Shown here: positions 22,601 to 33,257 of the stretch, piece by piece
Layout: every line of letters begins with the position of its first letter
Position numbering within the stretch: position 1 is the first letter of the stretch
DNA from: Nymphaea colorata
Lineage: Eukaryota > Streptophyta > Magnoliopsida > Nymphaeales > Nymphaeaceae
Direction of reading: 5' to 3'
Assembly (NCBI RefSeq): GCF_008831285.2
Contig: NC_045149.1
Coordinates: 9,576,417 to 9,640,416, forward strand
Length of the DNA: 64,000 bases
Program-made: the position numbers and the translations under genes
The notes under the pieces: generated by a model
The model's input: the letters and a program-made list of their open reading frames with translations, nothing else
Told to the model about the DNA's origin: nothing
Databases searched by the model: none

Positions 22601-23054
22601 TTTGACTGAGTTTAGTCAAAAGTGGGTTTGGTTCGGTCAAAGTCTATTTTCATCCATTAATTGGATCGTGAGACAGGCCTACTTTTTGGCCAAGCTGAGC
22701 TCATGTTGACTGAGCCGAGCTAAGGTTTGGGTGCACTAGGGTTGAACCTACTTGAATTAAGTGGGTTTGACCAGCCTAGTTATTGCTTTTCGAAGATTGA
22801 AAACTCTTTAAAGAGGACTTAGTTAAAGAAGAGAGAGATGCATAAATGTTTCTCTTTTCCTAGGTTTTTAGTTATATATCATTCATTTCTCCTTGAAAAT
22901 GATTTTTCATTTAATTGAGAGAAAACATTTATTTATTTATTTATTTTTTTTAAATGGGGGGAGTGACCCTGGGGGGGCTCATGACCACACGGGCTAGGTG
23001 GGGCCCACACGTAGGTCCCACATAGCATTGTAGACCGAATTAGATCCAATTTTT
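19664..23054 (-). repeat. 5' LTR of Tat copy 1, truncated at its start and missing its tip
   Basis: Direct copy of 7232-10494, both in LTR-minus orientation. It has two larger differences from the other LTR: about 103 extra bases at 20859-20961 and about 43 extra bases at 22510-22552. Its last bases were moved to 14470-14506 by the inversion. Similarity stops at 23054, so about 226 bases at the LTR start are gone, with no target duplication beyond. TATA-like TATATAAG is at 21912-21919 (minus). Confidence 0.85.
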
Positions 23055-23154
23055 GAGGCAGATTCATAGAATCCCAATTTAGAAGGACCACAGTTTCCAC
23101 ACCACAATGTGTTCCAGCACAGTTGCCGAATCTTATTCTCAAATTTCCTAAGTA

Positions 23155-23157
<3 letters not shown>

Positions 23158-23229
<72 letters not shown>

Positions 23230-23242
23230 ATATATATATATC
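23158..23242. repeat. (TA)n microsatellite
   Basis: About 40 TA units with one interruption, 100 bases beyond the broken end of the Tat LTR. Tyr/Ile open frames here are translation of the repeat. Confidence 0.95.
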
Positions 23243-25247
23243 TAACTTAGATAATGTATCATGTGAATGCATACTTTACATAGTGTTACTGCTGAAGAAC
23301 CCTAGTGTTATGGAACTTTGATATGGTTATATATATTACGTTGCTCAAAATGTGCATGCTGTTGAAGCTGAATCCGGAGTGAACAGGAAAATTTGAGTGT
23401 TCAGGTTGAACATCATAAATTGATGTGCATGTAAAACAGCGTAGCATTATGCCACAGTACTGATATCTACACATATGACTGCAGAAACCATAAGCTGGAA
23501 GATACTGACAGAGAGCTGGTCAAGGTATGGTGGAAGACGGGACTGGTGTGGTCAACTAGTTCTACCATCCACAAGGATGCCAACAGGATTCAGCTGATCA
23601 CAAGAAAGAAAGAGAAGACAGGGATCACTTCAGCCACATGGTGGAACAGCGAGGAAGAAGCTTATCAATCAGGTGTAAGTTGAGGTGCTACACTTCCATT
23701 TTTGTAGCTAGTGATTTATACCTGATCATATGAATAAGAGATGTATCAATCATGATCAGATCACATTTTGAAGCATTGGTGTCAATATACATCAATGTGA
23801 AAACAAGGACAATGGCATGAATAAGTAGCTAAGACAGATGTTTACAAAATTACAATGTAGACAGTATAAATGAGCATGGATTTGGTTGCAAGGAAAAATC
23901 TGATAAAAGACTTAAGTTGCATACCTGTAGCAAAAGCATTAGTTGGTAGCAAGTTGGCACATTGTCTAAAAGTCCAAAAGTTGAGTAATCAGGAACTACA
24001 TGGCCCTTTCGTATGTTGTCCTGAAATACTCATGCAAAGCTTTCAGCAGCATCCCCAGTAAAAACCTGACATTCTAAGACAAATATAAAATCCATATACT
24101 GACAAGATCATTGGATATATGAGAAAGAAAGATCAAAAGATGCTAGTCACATCATCATTGGTGCAACTAGTCTGATCATACACAATAAAGAGCAGCTTGA
24201 AACATGCTCATGGAATTTTTTTACTGAAATTATAAAATTGAAAGTGAAGATAACTAAAGTTAGCCTTAATAGAATTAACATGATTTAAATAGGGAAGCAT
24301 CACACTCCTGCCATTTTTCCATTTGCATCACATTGGATCCAAAAGCCAGCAATTTCAACAGTTCAGATAGGTACTTCTAGAAGAGAAAAATAATATCACC
24401 AGGATGTGAACTACTCTATTAGAGATGTACCAAGGAAAAAAACGTCATATATCCAATCCAATATAAATAGTCAAGGCTACAAAATTACATATTTTAATAA
24501 ATATCCAAACCAGTGCTTACGGTCCTTTTTTTTCATTCTTGCTGTTATTGCTCCTGCATACGTGGTAAGGTTTGAAGTTTGAACATTTGTATTCAACAAT
24601 AATCAAACGAGGTGAAAAAGTAAATGTGTAGAAGCGAGCCGACTGCCTCTATTCTGACTGGCAAATGGAATGCAAGGCTAGCAACAAAAAAGGGAAAGCA
24701 CTCTGCCAAAAAAGGGTCTGGGGAAATGGAAAATGTCACTAGAAGATGAAAGATCAGAGCTTTTGAGCCCCATCTGGGCTATATTTCTTCAGCCCAAGTT
24801 TCTACTGAAGTTCTTGTCTAACTGAAACTCAAACCTCCTCTTCGCACATTTTTCTTGTTTATGTTGTTTCTGAAAAAAAATGAAAAATTGCTTTCAAAAT
24901 GCTCAGCCCACATGTGCCCTTGACATTACTTCTCGGCCAAGAAAGGGGAAGAAACAAATTAAAAAAAAAAACTGGATTTCAATAAATCAAATTATCCAAC
25001 AACATCTAAAGATAAAACTACATTAAGAAAAAAAAGAGAAAAAATGTACACACACAATAGTCCCACCAAAGTATGAGATATAGCAATCGAAAATGCCCTT
25101 TCTTGTAGTGCATCTTCATTTTCTCTATGTGATACAAGATCTAGCAATCGTAATCCACAATGAAATTAAGCAAATATGAAAACAAACACAACACAGTCAC
25201 CATTTTGGTGAATTTCTGAAGCAAGTAGGTAAAGAGGAAAGGGAGGA
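23243..25247. other. No gene recognised
   Basis: About 2 kb of AT-rich sequence with no domain-bearing frame, no repeats longer than simple homopolymers and no recognisable transposon end. Confidence 0.4.
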
Positions 25248-25360
25248 ACAGAGAGAGCAAGGAGAGATAGAAGAAAAAGAATTACCACCAGAGACAGTAC
25301 ATGCACCACAATATTTGCATAAGATGAAGAAAAGGTTGGAATCGGGGCCATTAGGGCTTG

Positions 25361-25404
<44 letters not shown>

Positions 25405-25535
25405 AGAGAGAGCAAGGAGAGATAGAAGAAGAAGAATTACCACCAGAGACAGTACGTGCACCACAATATTTGCATAAGATGAAGAAAAGGTTGGAATCGG
25501 AGCCATTAGGGCTTGCATCCTCTCTCTCTCTCTCG
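25248..25535. repeat. 155-bp tandem duplication around a (CT)n tract
   Basis: Copy 1 (25248-25402) and copy 2 (25403-25535) share ACAGAGAGAGCAAGGAGAGA, the CAGAGACAGTAC word and AAGATGAAGAAAAGGTTGGA, differing at a few bases. Each ends in a (CT)n tract, long in copy 1 (about 38 bases) and short in copy 2. Arg/Glu open frames here are translation of the repeat. Confidence 0.85.
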
Positions 25536-26063
25536 ATGTTCGCGTGAAAACTTGAATGACTCGCGTAGACCAAAACAAATTCGCAACGCCTTATGTCCTA
25601 GGCAACCGTCATAGCGACTAACATATATTGTTGTGTCGGCCATTCTTCGAGGTCTTCCTTTAACATTTAGACATTTGCTGGATCAAATTTTTGTTCTGGA
25701 TGTCTATTTACAAATCTATAGATTTTGCATGCCTTAGTGTGGCAACCCCTTAATACTCTGCTACAGTCGGAAATCGAGTTTGCGTTAGGAAATGGGGTAA
25801 ACTATTCAGTAGCCTCTGGTTTGATCATCTCTCTATGTTGTTCAGCACTTGTTTGACGAAAATTAGAACAAAAAAGCTCATTAGTTTGCAGCAACCTTTC
25901 AACAGGCGTGCACAAGCTCAAGCTTACAAGACACACACACACCCCAACTGAATCACATGCACTCATGCGTGAACACAAGAGGAAATCACGATTGAAAATC
26001 ATAACAAGTCCCTTCTGATCAATGAAGATTAGACACAGATGCTAACAGGAAGCGAAAGCGAGG

Positions 26064-26073
26064 CTATATATAG
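26064..26073 (+). promoter_or_regulatory. Candidate plant TATA box
   Basis: CTATATATAG lies in a GC-richer context, followed by a CT-rich leader with CTTCTTCTACTTCTTCC and, near 26262, AATCGTAAGTAC, which resembles a 5' splice donor. This looks like a promoter plus first untranslated exon. No coding exon of a known family could be attached to it. Confidence 0.3.
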
Positions 26074-26570
26074 AAACCTACATAAGATGAAGGCCAATGC
26101 GTTATAGGATCTTACCTTCTAAATTCACCCAAAAGAGAAAGCAAACCTCGATCTTCTTCTACTTCTTCCGTCCCAGCATCTCTGAACCTTGATCTTCCTC
26201 ATTTTTCATCTACCTTGGTCTTTATCCCCAAAGCCTCTCACCTCTTTGTAGTTGAACAATCGTAAGTACATATCTAGAAACCGACCTCTCATCACGAGTC
26301 GATATGAATGATTCTCTGACTTGGAATCAGGTATATTTTTTCTAAATATTGCTTTATTTGCTAAAGTGTTGAATTTTTATCATCACTGACAAGTTTGTCT
26401 ATTCCTCGTTAGAGAATTAAAATTTTCTGTTTCAGCTGCTGCAAGCATGTCAACATGATCTCCAATCATCCACGAGTTCTTCATATCAACCTAGTGTTGT
26501 ACATCGTGTCTTTCACTATAGTCATAGCAGAAGATCAAGGCATGCGCACACTGCTTCAAGTATCTAAGTT

Positions 26571-26612
26571 CTCTCTCTCTCTCTCTCTCTCTATCTATAT
26601 ATATATATATAT
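26571..26612. repeat. (CT)n-(TA)n microsatellite
   Basis: About eleven CT units followed by a TA run. Confidence 0.9.
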
Positions 26613-27022
26613 GATTGCATGGTTTCTGGAGTTTGCTAAATGTATTCTATTACTTAGATAATATCTGCATTTTAGAAAAATGTCAAGCTATTTTGAACTT
26701 TGAAGTTAATACCTAGTAGTCTTTTGATTTCATCAAGAGCCAAACTTAAACGCACATCAACTAGGACGCAGTCACGCAGATCAGTCCCATTGTTTTTCAT
26801 GACTAAGAATAAGCTTGTCTCTAAAACCTGACTTATAGCTCCTTTTCAAATTCACAAACAACTGCTTTTTCTTATTATTGTTGAGTGGATTTTGTGGTAA
26901 GAATGAGTGTAACGCACTCTAGTGATAGGGGGAGTGGAAATAAAGGCTGGATGCAATGTATAATATTTTATCTTATGAAAATTGTTTATTGAAGGCAATT
27001 AATATAACACAGACCTGTATCA

Positions 27023-27066
<44 letters not shown>

Positions 27067-27862
27067 CAACATACGTGCACCTTCCACACTACTGACTTTT
27101 AATATATGTATCATCATGTTGATTTTTCGTATATGTATCATTGTGCCTGCATCCTTTGAGTTGCTTGGAGGTTTGCTTCCCTAACAAGCGAAGAATTGCT
27201 TGCATTGCTCTTTATGTATTTCTATTCACCCTTCTCTTAAAACGAAGGACCCTTTGCTTTATCCACCTCTTTTTTTACCTTAGTTGCTTTTCCTAAGATT
27301 AGGGCACTATCAAATATTGTTTACACCTTAGCATGCAAGGAACGCTTGGGTTAGTGATAGGACTATCTCTGTAGAGAGGCAAGTGTGGGCTATTGCGCAA
27401 TTTGTTTTTCTCTCCACCATGCTTTACAGTTGCAATCAATTTGATCTGCAAATTGCTAAGAAGCTTGACCATAATAAGATGACCACATCAAACCAAGTCA
27501 ATAATAATGTAATCATTTGCCATTTGGAGCATTATATGAACACTAGAGCTATCCCAAAGGCGTAATTCCTTATTCTTGAAGTTGGTGATGATCTTGATGA
27601 AGATGAGGTTGCTAATTATGCTGCAAACCTTGAAAAGGTGAATAATCGCTTTCCAAGTTAGTTTTAGAAACAAAGACATCCAATACCTGATTTGGCATCC
27701 ATTTTGTATTTTTTACTCAAGATCCGCTAAAATCATACTAACATGTCCTCCAAATAATTTATTTTGTACTTGTCAGATTTGTTGCTTGCCTTGCCTTAAG
27801 CTACATCAGTTATCATCTATGATATTTTAAGCTTATGTTTCTGAAGTTACTTGCCATTTCAG
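26613..27862. other. No gene recognised; one (TA)n tract
   Basis: AT-rich sequence with a (TA)n tract at 27026-27061. A 60-codon frame at 27383-27565 (MWAIAQFVFLST) has no clear family match. The stretch near 27580-27640 (LEVGDDLDEDEV) may be a decayed exon but is not identifiable. Confidence 0.35.
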
Positions 27863-28247
27863 TGCAGGAAAGAGTTTTGTTGCAGAAATCCTAATGCTTC
27901 GTCAAGTATTATCCTCTGGAAAGATTGCACTGTTTGTCCATCCTTATGTATCAATTTGTGCTGAAAAGGTATTCTATCTCTGTAGAGTTAGACTATTCAG
28001 GTCAGTGACAAGACAGTGAATAGTTTCTTACCTCTTCTTCCTCCAGGCTGAACATTTGGAATCACTCCTTTGGCCAATGAACAAGCATGTTCGTAGTTTC
28101 TATGGGAGCCAAGGTGGTGGAACACTTCCTAAAGATACATCTATTGCAGTATGTACAATTGAGAAGGCAAACTCTCTAATAAACGGATTATTAGAAGAAA
28201 GTCGACTTTTGGAAGTTGGAATTATTGTAATTGATAAGCTTCATATG
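27863..28247 (+). pseudogene. TEB: DNA polymerase theta (TEBICHI) helicase fragment, two exons
   Basis: Exon 27863-27968 follows an acceptor (GCCATTTCAG) and reads [20 protein letters not shown], the Walker A (GKS) region and helicase motif Ia of the superfamily-2 helicase domain of polymerase theta. A GT..AG intron fills 27969-28046. Exon 28047-28247 reads [33 protein letters not shown] and IIVIDKLHM. The normal Walker B box DELH appears as DKLH, losing the Glu needed for ATP hydrolysis. A donor-like GTAAAC follows, but the next helicase exon and the polymerase domain are absent nearby. Polymerase theta acts in microhomology-mediated end joining; this piece can hardly do so. It is a gene fragment from duplication or capture. 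Confidence 0.75.
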
Positions 28248-28465
28248 GTAAACATCTGTTGTCTTTAAGTATTTATTAGGGCTGAAAAAGTGAGAACATA
28301 GTTTTGGACCTTTTGGTTGCATTGTCTTTAACAGCACTGGAACTTTCTGTGCATTTTCCTTCAACTAACGAAAACATTTTGTCATCTCTTGACCTTTGAC
28401 GTTTTCTTCTTTCAAATTATTCTGTTGTTTGACTTTACTCGAAAACTAGAACTAATGACCCTATC

Positions 28466-29588
28466 AAGTAAGTTCATAATTACAATGAGTTCCTCATTAT
28501 TTGATAATCCAGTATTTTTTTTTGTCTCTAAGTACACTGTATTCAGTGTTTCATGAATGTGTCCATTTTATGGTTAGATTCATGGAATAATATGCAACTA
28601 TTCCATCTGTCAATCAAGCCCTTAGGGGACAATTGATTACCCTTAGCCTACCCTAGTCCAAGATCCTTAGGATTAGATCCATGAATCTCAAACCCTCCCC
28701 TTTGATCTTAGACAAGACCTTTTCCAAGTGCAATAAACTCAAGCTTTCAAGTGTGGATCTTAAGTTTGATTTGAGCTCTTTAGTTCATAAACCACGAAAT
28801 TTATTGAATAGATCTTTTGCCAGATCCATGGATATGAACTTAGAAGTAATCAAACACGGGGTGTATGATTACACTAAATCTTAGATCTCAAGGTCAGTTT
28901 GACAAAGGCCATCGTAAATCCATGGTTCTAAGTCTAACAAACTACATACTTGAGAACCGTGGATTAAGATCACCGTTGTGCCTCAAATGGCATAGATGAG
29001 AGGGAAAGGGGCTTCAACTTGAGAACCATGGATATTAAGATGCAAGGTTTACAAATCTTCATACATTTCATATGCTTGTTAGAAACCAATGACCAAAATC
29101 CTTGAATTTAAGATCTTCAGATCATAGGTCAAGATCTAAGATCTGAAGAAATCAAACCTAACTCAATGTTTTCCCTTTTCCTCAAAAAGGAGCTGACCTT
29201 AAATCCAAGGAATTTACACATAAGATCAACAGTTAACAACTCCTTAAGTCGTGCTACCCTTGCAGTGTCCACACTGCCCTTGCATAGTGACTCTGCCATC
29301 TTCAGGCATGCCATCAATCAAAGGCATTAATTTTCCTTGTTTTTTTTGTTTCTCCTCTAGTTCCTTCTTTTACTTGGTGACCAAAATTCTAGAATGTCCC
29401 TTACACTTATTCCTATACTAATCCGAAGCATAGCACAAACCTCTAATGGCCATCCTCTCAGGAACACAGGAAAGGAGTCCATTCATAAAGTGCCATTTCT
29501 GTTAACCTTCTTCATGTACGTAATAGGAGACAAAAAAAATACTGGATTATCAAATAATGAGGAACTCATTGTAATTCTGAACTTACTT
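28466..29588. mobile_element. 1.1-kb segment bounded by about 60-bp inverted repeats
   Basis: AAGTAAGTTCATAATTACAA (28466) through a T-rich end at about 28527 matches the reverse complement of about 29529-29588 with only a few differences. Shared words include GAGTTCCTCATTATTTGATA and ATCCAGTATTTTTTT. No transposase is encoded, and I could not find a clear target duplication. It may be a non-autonomous DNA transposon. Its right end abuts the RPA1-derived palindrome at 29590. Confidence 0.5.
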
Positions 29589-29589
29589 T

Positions 29590-29905
29590 GAGCTTTGGTG
29601 GTACAACAATCCTAGAGGAAAGGGCAAAGTTTTTTCTTTTGATCTCCTTGACTGTGATGGTGGGGAAATTCGTGTTACATGCTTCAATTTGGTGGCAGAT
29701 CAGTTTTATAATAGGATCAATGTAGGTAAGGTGTACTTGATATCCAAGGGAAGTCTAAAGCCTGCTCAGAAGAACTTCAATCACCTTAATAATGAATGAG
29801 AAATAATTTTAGAGTCAACTTCAACAATAGAGCCATGCTTGGACGATGACAGCTCTATCCCTAGGCAGCAGTTTAACTTTAGGCCTATCAGTGAAAGGTT
29901 AGAGT
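29590..29905 (+). pseudogene. RPA1: RPA1 OB-fold (DBD-A) copy, inverted relative to the main RPA1 remnant
   Basis: The plus strand carries the single-stranded-DNA-binding domain A of the RPA large subunit, with small frame changes: SFDLLDCDGGEIRVTCFN, VGKVYLISKGSLKPAQKN, then a stop where the family has Trp, then EIILESTSTIEPCLDDDSS and IPRQQFNFRPISE. The minus strand at about 30470-30758 encodes the same region with the same Trp-to-stop change, so the gene was already broken when this inverted copy arose. Similarity ends near 29905. Confidence 0.75.
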
Positions 29906-29939
29906 TGGAGGTAAACCATGAGGATACTCGTCTCCTTGG

Positions 29940-31600
29940 TCTAAGAACAATATCGTTGCACACATACTGATCCCAAACATAAGAACCCATGTATGATATT
30001 TAGGCGGCACCGTTTACATAAAGTTTTACAAAAATGGCACAAAAAGTTTGTTCTTCTTGACATTGAGTTGTTCCTCGAAATGGATGGAGTAGCCACATTT
30101 TTTCCCTCCCCATTAAACCACTCCCTCAATTGTTGAGCCTCTGAAAACTCAGGATCAATGAATAGCTGGCTTGAAGAAATCGTCCCAACTGCTATTCCAT
30201 TGAAATCACTTACTCTACCAGCCTTCACAGCCAAAATATAGCGCATCCCAGAATCATGCATTTCTTGCAGCGTTTGTCCTTCCACGTTGCAAAAGTTACC
30301 CCAAATGGTTAATTCAACACTTCACCCTGACATGTCCTTCAACTGAAGAGTTCTTTTTCTGTACCATTTTTTCTCATTATGTTAAAGGAAGGATGTACTG
30401 AGACAACTACTCCAATTATATAAACCATTAAGTTGTTCTCCATGCTCTCAATTTCGCTGACATGCCTAAAGTTAAGCTGCTACCTGGGGATAGAGCTGTC
30501 TTTGTCCAAGCATGGCTCTATTGTTGAAAGTTGAATCCAAAATTATTTCTCATTCATCATTAAGGTGATTGAAGTTCTTCTGAGCAGACTTTATACTTCC
30601 CTTGGATATCAAGTATTCCTTACCTACATTGATCCTATCATAAAACTGATCCACCACCAAATTGAAACAAGTAATATGAATTTCCCCACCATCAGAGTCT
30701 AGCAGATAAAAAGAAAAAAACTTTGCCCTCTCCTTTGGGATTGTTGTACTACCTAAGCTCGCCTTTTGATGTGACTCTTGCTTTAACTGTCCATCTTCCC
30801 TGATATGGGTTTAACACATCAATTGAAACAATTCGAGCAAGAGCTTCATTTTTAGCAATAGGCACTCAATTGACATATGATAAAGTTTGCTGATATATTG
30901 ATTGTGGAGTTGCTTGCCCATGCATATTTGATGTCTGATTCTGGTTGGCCATATTACTATGTGATGAAATACCATAATTTTTGCCACTAGCAATGTTAGT
31001 AACACTAGCCCCAGTTTCAACTTTGGAATGCAGAGAAGATCCCCCAAGATTTGGCCCTTCCCCAAGATGGCCAGCAGCATTTGGAACACCATAAGGCTGA
31101 GCATTTCCAGTTGCTGGAACAGACTTAGCCTTCCGTGCAGCTGGACCATTTTGAGAAGCACCAACATAGAGTTTTGGCTCACCAATTATATCAAACTTAT
31201 CAAGCACTACTTCGAGGTTCGTCACAACAATGTTCCTAATTCAGGGAAAACAATGGTCAGTTGCAACAGAAGAATATTAACAATAAAACTAAGTAGAATA
31301 AATGGAGTCACCAATTTACTTGCAATTATTTATAGTATTGCAAATATACTCAATCATTTGAACTATAGAGTCCTTCTGCATCTGTCCCGACTTAACATAA
31401 TGATTCAGTTGAGAAGCAAGTACACATTGCTGTAAGTGGATGTCATCTGAGAGAATCAATTTATATTTTTCATTTGCAGTAGTCTGCAACATAACCAATC
31501 TAATGTCATAAACCTGAAGAACAGGCTTTATGTCCTGCTTCCCTTCGCTTACCATAGCGATAGCATCTCTTGTCAAATTCATAAACATCTCTCTACTTCT
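29940..31600 (-). pseudogene. RPA1: RPA1 (replication protein A 70-kDa subunit) remnant
   Basis: RPA70 binds single-stranded DNA in replication and repair. Reading down the minus strand: an N-terminal domain exon (31599-31302) reads NLTRDAIAMVSEGKQD, KPVLQVYDIRL and LILSDDIHLQQCVLASQLN; an acceptor (CCTGAATTAG) at about 31240 precedes NLEVVLDKFDIIGEPKLY (to 30866), including the Gly/Asn-rich linker. DBD-A is at about 30758-30470 and contains a stop in place of Trp. Then comes IIGVVVSVHPS (about 30400) and DBD-B at 30285-30060 (EGQTLQEMHDSGM, GRVSDFNGIAVGTISSSQLF, REWFNGEGKN). Stops and frame changes lie between pieces, and the C-terminal DBD-C zinc domain is not seen. Helitrons carry RPA-like proteins, but the N-terminal domain and linker here argue for a host RPA70 origin. 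Confidence 0.8.
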
Positions 31601-31639
31601 ACTGCACAAAAGAGAGGAATGAGCAGAAAAAAAAAACTA

Positions 31640-31865
31640 CCAAAACACAAACATATAGATGTACAAATACTCTTGTAAATCTGCAGATGAGGGAAGCAGC
31701 TGGATGAGGGAAGTAGGGAAAGGAAGAAGTACGTAAACAGACGAGGGGAGGGGAGCATCTGGAAGAGGGAATCATGGGAAGGAAGAAGTGCTCGTCTCTC
31801 CTATTTCTCCCATCAAAAGGGGAGACAGAGGGGGGGGGGGGGGGAGAGAGAGAGAGAGAGCGTAG
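31640..31865. other. Purine-rich stretch upstream of the RPA1 remnant
   Basis: GGA/GA-rich sequence, with AGGGAAGTAGG-like words repeated near 31690-31780, a run of about 15 G at 31821-31836 and a (GA)n tract to 31860. It lies where the 5' untranslated region of the minus-strand RPA1 gene would be (an acceptor TTTTGTGCAG sits at about 31600). Confidence 0.4.
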
Positions 31866-32019
31866 AATGAGCGAACAAGATGACTCAAAGAAAAGGGCTC
31901 AGAGGCATAATTGATTTTTGAATGTTGTTGACAAGTGAGAAAGGCCACGTCAAGAAAGGACGGCCCACCCCCGCTCCAGCATTTAATGTAGCATTTATTG
32001 TGGGGGCGAAGGCAGTGCA

Positions 32020-32387
32020 CCTTAGCATGACAGATCAAACAGATGCCCAATCTGTTGATTCTAGTGGACAAAAAAGTGCTGATGAAAATGGAAAGAAAAT
32101 TGAGGAAAGTAGAAATCAACGATCCCTTGATTCTAGCAATAAGAAAAGAGAAACTATCAAACCAGCAAAGGAAATTCAATCCCAACGCATGGATCAATCA
32201 ATTTGTAAACCAAAGGAAAGATATCTTTCCAAGAGTAGCTTGATGTAACATTTCCTATATATATTAGTGGAACCTCACCTAACGAAATCAAGGTGAGAGA
32301 GGATGGTTATGGATGTAGGAGAACAATACTCCGAACCATGTTAAAACATGAGTGACTTATATTTTTGCCTATGCTTGAATTCTAACA
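32020..32387 (+). repeat. 5' LTR of the copia element
   Basis: Matches 37388-37759. It ends TTGAATTCTAACA. The start is placed two bases before TTAGCAT: both LTRs have CC or TC where the canonical TG should be, so the first bases have mutated. A TATATATATT stretch near 32258 may be the promoter. Confidence 0.85.
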
Positions 32388-32399
32388 TGGTATCAGAGC
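32388..32399 (+). other. Primer-binding site (initiator Met tRNA)
   Basis: TGGTATCAGAGC immediately after the 5' LTR is the common plant copia primer site. Confidence 0.95.
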
Positions 32400-33257
32400 T
32401 TTTTCTATGAGGATTTTTTTTACACAAATCGAAGCAATGTGCACTGGAAGAGCCCGGTCAGACAGTAGACATTCAGGCCATTGCACGTTGCCACTAGACA
32501 ATTGTCTGATCAGACCGTAAAATCTGTCGCCTGGAGGCAAATAGGATCACGACAACTATTCCATTACCTTCCTCAGATATCATTCTGGTGTTTTTTGATG
32601 CCAAACGGAGCAGCATTGAGGGAGAAATCGATCACTGAATTGGGTGATCGAGTTGTTCAAAGAAGAAACATAACAGAGTGCTGTTGGCCAGAACCTGGCC
32701 ACAAATTTGGCCGGCATTGTCAACTCTAGCGACGACAATGGTCAAGCAAGGGATCATTGGAATAGTCCACATTTGAAGAATCTCTCTACAAAATTTCAGA
32801 TTTTTTGGAACAGGCGTTGAAGAGATATGATTTTTTGAACGACCAATTGTTGTTTCAAGAACCGACAGACAGGGCGTTTCCAGAAGCCAGACATGACATC
32901 CTAGGAGTGCGTTTTTCAAGGGAAATGAATTAGAGGTCGAGTAAGGTGGCTTGGATTCGGGCAGATGTATAGTATTTTTGGACAAATTTTTAGATTTTCT
33001 GGATGATCCTGTGAGGAGCTACAGTTTTTACAAGTGCCACAGGTTTGTGAAGTTCTCTACAACCTCTTGTGAGTCCCCTGTTTTCTTTCCATTTCTACTT
33101 AAGAATTGGGAGTAGACATCTCTCTGCTTGATCGACTAGAAATAAGCATCACTCTGCCTCTGCTGTGTGTGTTATGGTGGCTTCAGCCTGATATTGTTAC
33201 CTTCAGTTAATGCTCGTTTATTTTCATTAGCCGACATTCTCTCCCTGGTTCATCATG

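Larger units (their letters stand above)
7195..23054 (-). mobile_element. Tat/Ogre-like Ty3/gypsy retrotransposon copy 1, with internal inversion
   Basis: One element on the minus strand. The complete 3' LTR is 7195-10720, with the polypurine tract just above it and integrase, RNase H and RT at 11771-14461 (minus). A flipped 5.2-kb block (14470-19663) carries the last bases of the 5' LTR, the primer site, PMD ORF, gag, protease and RT start on the plus strand. The rest of the 5' LTR is 19664-23054 (minus), lacking about its first 226 bp. RT carries AYVDD, followed by two RNase H regions as in Tat elements. The two LTRs differ by roughly 2 percent in stretches compared by eye, plus two larger indels, so the insertion is not very recent. 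Integrase-core loss and in-frame stops make it non-autonomous. Confidence 0.85.

Noticed and set aside
7234-23054. A plus-strand LTR element with direct repeats 7234-10494 and 19675-23054 as its LTRs and plus-strand gag inside
   Set aside because: The repeats read TG..CA only on the minus strand, the polypurine tract (10721) and pol are on the minus strand, and the primer site at 14509 follows a 45-base LTR tip. One minus-strand element with an internal inversion explains everything.
23109-23321. Tyr/Ile-repeat open frames (also at 49087-49314 and 49301-49501)
   Set aside because: They are translations of (TA)n microsatellites.
25166-25578. Arg/Glu-rich frames on the minus strand
   Set aside because: They are translations of (CT)n tracts and the 155-bp duplication. 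A CKYCGA.. word hinted at a zinc finger, but only one CxxC pair is present.
29590-31600. RPA-like sequence as evidence for a Helitron
   Set aside because: Plant Helitrons carry RPA-like genes, but I saw no Rep/helicase and no CTRR-hairpin end, and the N-terminal domain and linker resemble cellular RPA70.
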